Assembly: GCA_964561605.1 (NCBI GenBank)
Contig: CAZLQD010000043.1
Span: 1 to 21,408, forward strand
Source of the DNA: JALUZX01 sp964561605
GTDB taxonomy: Bacteria > Planctomycetota > UBA1135 > JALUZX01
Direction: 5' to 3'
DNA length: 21,408 nt
Shown here: in pieces, positions 15,425 to 21,408 of the stretch
Position numbering within the stretch: position 1 is the first letter of the stretch
Layout of the letters: the number at the start of each line of letters is the position of its first letter
Made by a program: the position numbers and the translations under genes
Notes under the pieces: generated by a model
Told to the model about the DNA's origin: nothing
The model's database searches: none
Seen by the model: the letters and a program-made list of their open reading frames with translations, nothing else

Positions 15425-16423
15425 ATGCCGGCCAACCTTACGCCCCAGTATCTCAAGGCAGAAGAGGCCTACAAGGCGGCCAGGAGCCCCGAGGAGAAGC
15501 TGGCCTGCCTGGAGGAGATGCTCAAGGTCATCCCGAAGCACAAGGGCACGGAGAAGCTCCAGGCCGACATCAAGCGCAGGATCGCCGCCCTGAGAAAAGG
15601 GGAGAAGGGGAAGGGCAAGGCCGTCCGCCACGACCCCTTCCGGATCGACCGGGCCGGGGCCGGGAGGCTCGTTCTCCTGGGAGCGCCCAACACGGGGAAG
15701 AGCAGCATTCTCAAGGCCATGACCCGGGCCAAGGTGGAGGTCTCCCCCGCGCCCTTCACCACCCAGCTCCCCGTTCCCGGGATGCTCCCCTTCGAGGACG
15801 TCCAGATCCAGGTCCTGGACCTTCCCCCCATCACGGCCGATTACGTCCCGCCGGGCATGATGGAGGCGGTGCGCAACAGCGACGGGATCCTCCTCACGGC
15901 CGACCTGGGGAGCCCCGACGCCCTGGAGCAGGCGGAGCTCGCCATGGAGACCTGCAAGGCCCACAAGATCCTCCTCCATCCGCCCCTCTCCCCCCCCGAA
16001 CTCCCGCCGGACGTCCACCCGGCCCTCCGGGTCCTCCCGGCCCTTCTCCTCGGAACCAAGGCGGACCTTCCCGGAGCGGAGGAAACGCGGGAGATCCTGG
16101 AGGACCTCCTGGAAGGAAAGTTGCCCCTCCTGCCCCTCTCCGCCGAGACGGGCCTGGGTCTGGAGGATTTCCGGACCCAGGCATTTCGAATGCTCGACGT
16201 GATCCGGGTCTACTCCAAGGAGCCGGGCAAGCCCGCCGACAGGGAGGCCCCCTTCGTCCTGAAACGGGGATCCACCGTCCTGGACCTGGCCGAGCGGATC
16301 CACAAGGACATCGCCGCCAACTTCAAGTTCGCCCGGGTCTGGGGGGCGGTCAAGCACGACGGGATCCAGGTTTCCCGGGACCACGTCCTGGCCGACCGGG
16401 ACGTCGTGGAAATCCACGCCTGA
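15425..16423 (+). CDS. DRG-like GTPase with C-terminal TGS domain
   Basis: A 332-aa protein. Residues 1-65 are helical and charged. The GTPase domain has G1 GAPNTGKSS (86-94), a switch-I region with FTTQLPVPG (111-119), G3 DLPP (132-135), G4 TKAD (211-214) and G5 SAETG (239-243). Residues 258-331 are a TGS domain (VLKRGSTVLDLAERIHKD at 278-295, then the ANFKFARVWG block, 298-307), very like the C-terminus of eukaryotic and archaeal DRG proteins, which act with ribosomes in translation. The G3 motif, DLPG in DRG proteins, here has Pro135 instead of Gly. The start at 15425 is set by GGAGG (15415-15419). A ribosome-associated role is inferred from the family. Confidence 0.85.
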   Translation: MPANLTPQYLKAEEAYKAARSPEEKLACLEEMLKVIPKHKGTEKLQADIKRRIAALRKGEKGKGKAVRHDPFRIDRAGAGRLVLLGAPNTGKSSILKAMTRAKVEVSPAPFTTQLPVPGMLPFEDVQIQVLDLPPITADYVPPGMMEAVRNSDGILLTADLGSPDALEQAELAMETCKAHKILLHPPLSPPELPPDVHPALRVLPALLLGTKADLPGAEETREILEDLLEGKLPLLPLSAETGLGLEDFRTQAFRMLDVIRVYSKEPGKPADREAPFVLKRGSTVLDLAERIHKDIAANFKFARVWGAVKHDGIQVSRDHVLADRDVVEIHA

Positions 16424-16429
16424 AAGGAC

Positions 16430-18910
16430 TCACCCCCCGGGCCGCGCCGCCTCCCCCTCCCGGTCGGCCGCAAGGAGCCTGGGGCTCATCTCTCCGCCGG
16501 CGGCACCCGCCTCGGAAGCGTATTTCTCTAGTTTCGCCGCCACGGCGGCGAAGAGGGTCCCCTCGGGGAACCGCCCGTCCACGCCCCGTTCTCCTGCAGG
16601 CACGCCCATGAGAATCCGGAAGACCTGGTCCAGGTTCCCGGCGGCGTGGACCTGGAACTTCCCGGCCCGGACCGCCTCCACGACCCGGGGGGCCAGCATC
16701 AGGTCCTCGGTGTTCGAGGCGGGAATCACGCACCCCTGGTTTCCCGTGAGGCCCCGCTCGGAGCAGAGCCGGAAGAAGCCCTCGATCTTCTCGTTCACTC
16801 CCCCGACGGGCTGGATCTCACCGTGCTGGTTCACCGAGCCGGTGACGGCGAAGCCCTGGTCGATGGGAATCCCCGAGAGTTCCGAGAGGAGGGCGCAGAT
16901 CTCCGCCACCGAGGCGCTGTCGCCGTCCACGCCCGAGTAGCTCTGTTCGAAGCTCAGGCTCGCCGTCAGGGAGAGAGGCCGCTCCTGGGCGAAGACCCGC
17001 CGCATCCACCCTGCGATGATGAGCACACCCTTGTCGTAGATCCCCCCGGACAGGCGGGCCTCCCTCTCGATGTTGATGATGCCCACCCCGCCGGCCGAGG
17101 TGGAAGCGGTGATCCTGGTCGGTTTACCGAAGGAATGGTATCCCATCTGGTAGACCGAAAGCCCGTTCACCTGCCCCACCTTCTTACCCTCGGTGGAGAC
17201 CAGGATCAGGTTTTCCCGCAACATCCGGAACACCCGGTCCTCCAGGCTCCGGTGCCGGGCCGCCCTTCCTTCCACGGCGGCCCGCACGTGGGCCCCCAGG
17301 ATCCTCTTCCCTCCCTCCCGGGAGGCGTGGAAGTCGGCCTCCCTGAGGACGTCGGCGACCTCGTTGAACCTCGTGGAGATCCTGTCGCGCCGCCCGGCGT
17401 CCCTGACGGCGAACTCGGCGCAGGCCGCCAGGGCGGAGCGGTCCGGCGTCCGGAGCCCCTCCTTTTCGCAGATGCGCCTTGCCACCAGGGCGAAGTGGGC
17501 CAGGTTCTCCCCGGTCAGGGGCATGGAGGAATCGAAGTCCGCCAGGACCTTGAAGATCTTGCGGAAATCCGAATCGTTCATGTAGAGGAAATCGTAGACC
17601 CCGGGATCCCCGATGAGGATCACCTTGACCTGGATGTCCACGGGTCGGGGCTTGAGGGTCACCTGGCCGAAGCGGAAACCCTCGGGAGGAGGCTGGATCT
17701 CCAGGCGACCCGACTTGAGGGCCCTCTTCAGGTGGTCCCAGACACCCGACTCGGAGAGAAGGTCCTTGGCGGAGAGAAGGAGGTACCCCCCGTCGGCCCG
17801 GAGGAGCGAGCCCGGCACGATACTCCTGTGATCGGGGGGCCGCCGTTCCCGGCCGGGGCCGCCGGCCTCGATGGTGCCGAAGAGGTTGGTGAAAGTGGGG
17901 TAGTTCTCCACCACGACGGGACACCCCTTGTAACGGGAGCGGTCGATGAGCACGTTCACCGTATAGCGCGCGAGGACCGCCTCGAGTTCCTCCCTCCATT
18001 CCGAGGCCCCCTCACCTTCGCCGGCGGCCGTCCCGGGAGGAGGGGTGTTCTCGATGAAGTCCCGCTCCACCGCTTTCAGGAAGGAGAGGATGGAGGGCTC
18101 CTCCCGGAAGGTCTTCTTCAAGTCGGCCATGTGGCCCTCCAGGAGAAGCCTCAGGCAATCCCGGAAGAGTTCCTCCACGGCGTCCTGGGCCTTCCTGGCA
18201 AGATCCCTGGCGCCGCGGAGGACATCCTGGAGTTCCTCCCTCACTCCTTCGAGCCTCTCCAGGACATCCGCCCCTTCCTTCTTCGGGAGCCGCCCCTCCT
18301 CCACGGCACGCTCGATCTCCTCTTCCGGCACGGGCTTTCCATCCAGGAGAGGATAGACGGCGGGCCGTTGCAGGGGTCCCACGGGCACCTGGACCACGGC
18401 GAATCCCTCCTTTTCGATCCTCTCCTGGAACCCCTGGACCAGGTCCTTCTCCTTCCTGGCGAATTCCGCCGTGGCCTCCCGGCGCTTTTCCTCGAAGTCC
18501 GCTCCTTCCAGGAGGGCGGGCACCCGGTCCCGGAGGAAACGGACCAGGGAATCCATCTCCCGGGCCAGGACCACCCCCTTCCCGGCAGGCAGGGAAAGGA
18601 GCATGGGGCACTGGGGATCGTCGAAGTTGAAGACGTAGCACCGGTCCCGGGGCACGGCGCACCGTGGGGAGAGCTCCTCCAGGATCCTCTTCACCGTGGT
18701 GGTCCGGCCCGTCCCAGTGAGGCCCGAGACGAAGACGTTGTAGCCCGGGGCGTAGAGTTCCAGGCCCACCCTGAGGGCCTCCAGGGCACGCTCCTGGCCC
18801 ACCGTCCCGGGAACGGACCGGGCCTTTCCTGCACGGCCAACGGAGGAGAGAGGGCAGTTCCAGCGGAGGTCCCTGGGGGAGAGGAGGGTCTCAGGTTTGG
18901 TTCGGGCCAT
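16430..18910 (-). CDS. Lon-family ATP-dependent protease with AAA_32-type ATPase domain
   Basis: An 826-aa cytosolic protein of the COG1067 Lon-like group. The Walker A region is GLTGTGRTT (63-71), with Arg69 where classical P-loops have Lys. Long charged helices (138-170, 196-270), probably coiled coil, interrupt the ATPase domain. A sensor/Walker B-like region lies around GGYLLLSAKDLL (374-385). The C-terminal Lon proteolytic domain has its Ser-Lys dyad intact: S665 in GVDGDSAS (660-667) and K708 in GGVNEKIEG (703-711). The start at 18910 is chosen because upstream residues are unlike the family and a GGAAGAG precedes it. It converges with the TGS GTPase gene leaving only 6 bp. It probably degrades unfolded cytosolic proteins. 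Confidence 0.9.
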   Translation of the reverse strand: MARTKPETLLSPRDLRWNCPLSSVGRAGKARSVPGTVGQERALEALRVGLELYAPGYNVFVSGLTGTGRTTTVKRILEELSPRCAVPRDRCYVFNFDDPQCPMLLSLPAGKGVVLAREMDSLVRFLRDRVPALLEGADFEEKRREATAEFARKEKDLVQGFQERIEKEGFAVVQVPVGPLQRPAVYPLLDGKPVPEEEIERAVEEGRLPKKEGADVLERLEGVREELQDVLRGARDLARKAQDAVEELFRDCLRLLLEGHMADLKKTFREEPSILSFLKAVERDFIENTPPPGTAAGEGEGASEWREELEAVLARYTVNVLIDRSRYKGCPVVVENYPTFTNLFGTIEAGGPGRERRPPDHRSIVPGSLLRADGGYLLLSAKDLLSESGVWDHLKRALKSGRLEIQPPPEGFRFGQVTLKPRPVDIQVKVILIGDPGVYDFLYMNDSDFRKIFKVLADFDSSMPLTGENLAHFALVARRICEKEGLRTPDRSALAACAEFAVRDAGRRDRISTRFNEVADVLREADFHASREGGKRILGAHVRAAVEGRAARHRSLEDRVFRMLRENLILVSTEGKKVGQVNGLSVYQMGYHSFGKPTRITASTSAGGVGIINIEREARLSGGIYDKGVLIIAGWMRRVFAQERPLSLTASLSFEQSYSGVDGDSASVAEICALLSELSGIPIDQGFAVTGSVNQHGEIQPVGGVNEKIEGFFRLCSERGLTGNQGCVIPASNTEDLMLAPRVVEAVRAGKFQVHAAGNLDQVFRILMGVPAGERGVDGRFPEGTLFAAVAAKLEKYASEAGAAGGEMSPRLLAADREGEAARPGG

Positions 18911-19128
18911 GGAAAGCTCTTCCTGCAAAGGACTTGGAAACGGACCAAAAGCATACTCCGAACTCCCCCATCTTTCCCCTACAAGGCTCGCACAATCTTT
19001 ACCTCTCTTCTCCCTATTGGAAATGGCCTCCCGGCGTCCCAAACAGCAGAATCGAGCATCTTTTCTGTCCCTCACCAGGGAGGATGCTCCCGAAACGCGC
19101 CGTCTCGACACAGAAAGGACGACGAATC
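18911..19128. other. Divergent intergenic region (Lon-like / DUF362)
   Basis: This 218-bp stretch is visibly richer in A and T than the flanking genes, as expected for a region with promoters in both directions. I could not identify a -35/-10 pair with acceptable spacing on either strand. AAAGGA (19114-19119) precedes the DUF362 start. Both flanking frames extend into it without homology-like sequence. Confidence 0.5.
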
Positions 19129-20133
19129 ATGACCGACTCCAACCTGAACCGCAGGGAATTCCTGGGTGTCGGCGCAGGCATCGCCGCCGCCGGTCTCCTG
19201 CCGTCCTTTTCCCCGGAGAAGGTCCTCCTGGGCCCATCCAGGAAATCCAAGGTCGTGGACGTCACCTGCCCGGACTGGATCGTGGAGACCGAGGAGGGCA
19301 CCTCGGTCCGACCGGAAGTGGTGAAGCTCGTGATCCACGAAGGCCTGAAGCTCCTCACGGGAAAGAAGGAAGCCGACAAGGCCATGAAGGAATTCGTCTC
19401 GCCCAAGGAGACGGTGGCCTTGAAATTCAACGGCCTCTCCCGGGACTTCGCAGGGGTGAACCAGGCCATCCTGGACACCTTGACGGAACTCCTCCAGGAG
19501 TGCGGCGTGGAGAAGAAGCGGATCCTCGTGATGGAGGGGGCGGGTTGCAAGGTCTCGGGCTTCGGGAAACCCGACTACAAGAAGGTGAAGACCTATACGG
19601 TCCGCTATACCACAAAGGGCGGTAAGATCGGGAAGACCGAAACCAGCCTCACCCGGTGCGTGGAGACCCAGGCGGACTGCATCATCGACATCCCCGATCT
19701 CAAGAACCACGGGATCGCCGGCATAACGGGCGCCATGAAGAACCTGGCCTACGCAGGCCGCTCCATCATGACCCAGCCGGCCAAGTTCCACAGGGGGATG
19801 TGCGATCCCGCCATGGCGGAGATCAACAACCTCAAGCCTCTCAGGGAGAAAGTCCGGCTCATCCTCACCCAGGCCTTCAAGGGCGTCTTCGACAGGGGAC
19901 CCAGCACGCGGAACAAGGGCTTCCACTTCCGCCACGACGGAATGCTCTTCGCCGTGGACCGTGTCGCCGTGGACCGTGTCCAGTGGGACCTGGTGAACGC
20001 CGCAAGAAAGGCCAGGCGCAAGAGGCCCATCCGGCGCGTCCCCTCCCTGGAGACGGCGGCCAAGCTCGGCCTGGGGACCAACGACCTGGGAAAGATCGAC
20101 TGGGTGAAGAAGAAGCTGGCCGGAAAGGTCTGA
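19129..20133 (+). CDS. Tat-exported DUF362 domain protein
   Basis: A 334-aa protein. A twin-arginine signal begins at residue 7 (NRREFLGVGAG, R8 and R9), followed by a hydrophobic stretch to about 24, so the protein is probably exported folded. The DUF362 domain spans about 42-292, with family hallmarks VALKFN (96-101), IPDLKNHGIAGITGAMKNL (188-206) and the C-terminal VAVDRVQWD (279-287). No ferredoxin-like cysteine cluster is present, although some DUF362 proteins have one. The activity of the family is unknown. AAAGGA at 19114-19119 fits the start. An AIM24-family pseudogene begins 13 bp after its stop, suggesting an operon. Confidence 0.85.
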   Translation: MTDSNLNRREFLGVGAGIAAAGLLPSFSPEKVLLGPSRKSKVVDVTCPDWIVETEEGTSVRPEVVKLVIHEGLKLLTGKKEADKAMKEFVSPKETVALKFNGLSRDFAGVNQAILDTLTELLQECGVEKKRILVMEGAGCKVSGFGKPDYKKVKTYTVRYTTKGGKIGKTETSLTRCVETQADCIIDIPDLKNHGIAGITGAMKNLAYAGRSIMTQPAKFHRGMCDPAMAEINNLKPLREKVRLILTQAFKGVFDRGPSTRNKGFHFRHDGMLFAVDRVAVDRVQWDLVNAARKARRKRPIRRVPSLETAAKLGLGTNDLGKIDWVKKKLAGKV

Positions 20134-20146
20134 ACACCGCCGAAAA

Positions 20147-20837
20147 ATGGAATTCCGGGGTTGAGAGAGACCCCGGTTTCGAGGAAGTGGTCGCCGCCAT
20201 GAGGTGCGGCGAGAGCCTGGTCTGCGAGGCGGGGGCCATGAGCAGGATGAGCCCCGGCATGGAGGTCCGGGGCCGCCTGGGAGGAGGATTCCTCCGCGCC
20301 CTGGCCCGAAAGATCCTGGGAGGCGAGACCTTCTTCCTGGGGACCTTCACCTCTCCCGGTGTAGGTTTCCTGGCCCTGGCGCCGGACCGGCCCGGAACGA
20401 TCCACCACAAGAGGCTCCAGGGAGAGACGCTGGTGCTCTCGGCAGGGTCCTTCCTGGCCTGCACCCCCGGAATCCGGATCCGGACACGGTTCCTGGGACT
20501 CAAGGGCCTCTTCACCGGCAAAGGGGCCTTCGCCCTCCACTGCTCGGGCGAAGGAGAACTCTTCTTCCACGCCTTCGGGGACCTCCTGGAGAAGGAAGTG
20601 GAAGGCCGGCTCACCGTGGACACGGGATACGCGGCGGCCTGGGAACCCTCCCTGGACTGGCGGGTGCGAGGCATGGGTAGTTTGAAATCCACCCTTTTCT
20701 CCGGCTAGGGGCTGGTCCTGGAATTCTCCGGCCGGGGCCGGATCTGGCTCCAGTCCCGCAACCCCCAGTCCCTCGCCAACCGGATCCACCCCTTCCGCCG
20801 CGTCCGCACCGAAACCAGAACCCCTGATACTGGGTGA
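20147..20837 (+). pseudogene. AIM24-family gene (TIGR00266 type) with a frameshift and an in-frame TAG
   Basis: The translated body matches the AIM24/TIGR00266 family: a GESLVCEAGAMSRM block, GGETFFLGTF, SAGSFLACTPG, LTVDTGYAAAWE and a final GLKSTLFSGEGLV-like segment. Two lesions are visible. First, from the ATG at 20147 the frame reads MEFRG then TGA; removing one G from GGGG at 20157-20160 gives MEFRVERDPGFEE, a good family N-terminus. Second, TAG at 20706-20708 sits in the conserved SGEGL position (Glu GAG to TAG). The frame then continues with GLVLEFSGRGRIWLQSRNP to a TGA at 20835-20837. A shortened start at 20199 (GAGGAAG at 20181-20187) would bypass only the first lesion. Bacterial members are uncharacterised beta-rich proteins. 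Either real decay or sequence error. Confidence 0.75.
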
Positions 20838-20859
20838 ACCGCCGGTTTCATTACCTTCC

Positions 20860-20876
20860 GATTTTGGTCGAAAATC
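20860..20876. other. AT-stem hairpin downstream of the AIM24 pseudogene
   Basis: GATTTT (20860-20865) and AAAATC (20871-20876) form a 6-bp stem around GGTCG, 23 bp after the final TGA of the AIM24 gene. The stem is weak and lacks a GC clamp or T-tract, so a terminator role is doubtful. Confidence 0.25.
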
Positions 20877-21029
20877 CGCAACCCTCCCGTCCGACCCATC
20901 TTCTCCATGCGGCACATGCCGGCCGACCTCAATGGCCATGGATCCGCCCCATCCCGAAGCCATGGAGGAGCAAGGTGGGATCCCCTGTTGGCGGAGGTTG
21001 AAAAGGGCAGTATCGCGGCGATTTGAGGT

Positions 21030-21408
21030 TCAAGGGCGGGCCTTGGGGTGAAAACCGAGGGACCGGAGAATCTCCCTGATAAGCAGGACCTGGTTTTTCC
21101 TTCTGGGAGAAAGGGGAAGGAGCAGGAGCCGCTGCACACCGTTGATGAGATTCCTCTTCCAGGGACGGAAGGCAACCGGCATTTTCCTCAAAAGGATGCC
21201 CAGGGTCCAACCAACCTTGATTCAGGGGATCCCCAAGAGGGCGGCCATACGCTCCTTCCCATACCAGGAAGGGCCGCGGGAGTCGGTGCCAGTGCTGGGA
21301 GCACGAGGATCGCCTCTGCCTCCGGCCCCATTTCCGATGGGGTTCCCTCCTGGAGGAGACAAGCCTCCATCCACCCGAAGCCCCCGCCGGGGCGCCGGCG
21401 GAGGCCAG
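21030..21408 (-). pseudogene. Possible degraded coding remnant, unidentified
   Basis: On the minus strand one frame is open from the window edge to a TGA at 21222-21224, then open again to a TGA at 21030-21032. Read through the first stop, it includes SWYGKERMAALLGIP before it and KVGWTLGILLRKMPVAF, RPWKRNLINGVQRLLLLPLS and NQVLLIREILRSLGFHP after it. This has the hydrophobic/charged rhythm of a real helical protein, unlike the low-complexity shadow frames around it. An ATG at 21180-21182 could alone give a 50-aa product. I recognise no family. It could be a broken gene entering from the right, or chance. Confidence 0.25.
21384..21401. repeat. 7-bp GC hairpin at the window edge
   Basis: CCGCCGG (21384-21390) pairs with CCGGCGG (21395-21401) around GGCG. 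It may be a terminator or part of a structure continuing beyond the window; its context is cut off. Confidence 0.3.

Larger units (their letters stand above)
20838..21408. other. Right-edge region without a confident gene
   Basis: No intact gene, RNA gene or mobile-element end is recognised in these 571 bases. Visible items are a small hairpin at 20860-20876 (GATTTT / AAAATC, 5-nt loop), a possible minus-strand coding remnant at 21030-21408, and a GC hairpin at 21384-21401. Base composition is less strongly GC-biased than in the genes to the left, which fits decayed or intergenic DNA. Confidence 0.5.

Noticed and set aside
19951..19980. Exact 15-bp tandem duplication GCCGTGGACCGTGTC in the DUF362 gene
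   Set aside because: It encodes AVDRVAVDRV, which fits the family motif DPVAxDRV without any insertion, so the repeat is probably coincidental codon similarity.
20706..20708. TAG read as an amino acid (pyrrolysine or amber suppression)
   Set aside because: TAG is the ordinary stop of five other genes here (ending at 388, 4285, 9434, 10717 and 13717), so general recoding is unlikely, and the family has Glu at this site.
1..21408. CRISPR array, tRNA, rRNA, prophage or intact insertion sequence
   Set aside because: No regularly spaced repeats, cloverleaf-like segments, transposase motifs or phage genes were seen by inspection on either strand.

Overview
The window is high-GC bacterial chromosome. 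Signal peptides, three lipoproteins with lipoboxes, a Tat-type signal and a BepA-like M48/TPR lipoprotein point to a diderm (Gram-negative) bacterium. Many uncommon bacterial families (a COG2403-type synthetase/GTPase, a DRG-like TGS GTPase, a TPR-PhoD fusion, redox-dead TlpA-like proteins) would suit Planctomycetota or Acidobacteriota, but no marker fixes the phylum. I see no rRNA, tRNA, CRISPR array, phage module or intact insertion sequence.

Layout: (1) 1-387 is non-coding and packed with inverted repeats. (2) 388-1704 (-) encodes a cyclic 2,3-diphosphoglycerate synthetase-like P-loop protein, divergent from (3) a + strand pair (1875-4285) of exported helical-repeat/thioredoxin-fold paralogues that both lack the CxxC. 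(4) 7206-4361 (-) is a likely operon: NIF3-family protein, small lipoprotein, then M48/TPR lipoprotein (4-nt overlap between the last two). (5) 7461-13641 (+) holds a lipoprotein M3 oligoendopeptidase, a macro-domain hydrolase overlapping a YkgJ-type Cys-cluster gene, and a large secreted GH36-like glycosidase. (6) 15336-13717 (-) is a TPR-PhoD metallophosphatase. (7) 15425-16423 (+) is a TGS-domain GTPase, converging with 6 bp to spare on (8) a Lon-family protease (18910-16430, -). (9) 19129-20133 (+) is a Tat-exported DUF362 protein, followed by an AIM24-family gene with two apparent lesions. (10) 20838-21408 has no confident gene, only a possible minus-strand coding remnant.

Most genes are housekeeping or envelope functions: proteolysis and envelope quality control (M48, M3, Lon), extracytoplasmic hydrolases (GH36-like, PhoD), and nucleotide or ADP-ribose metabolism. 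I do not see a clear new defence or mobile system. The best leads are the doubly disrupted AIM24 gene, the paired Cys-less TlpA-like exported proteins, the palindrome cluster at the left edge, and the DRG-like GTPase with an altered G3 motif.
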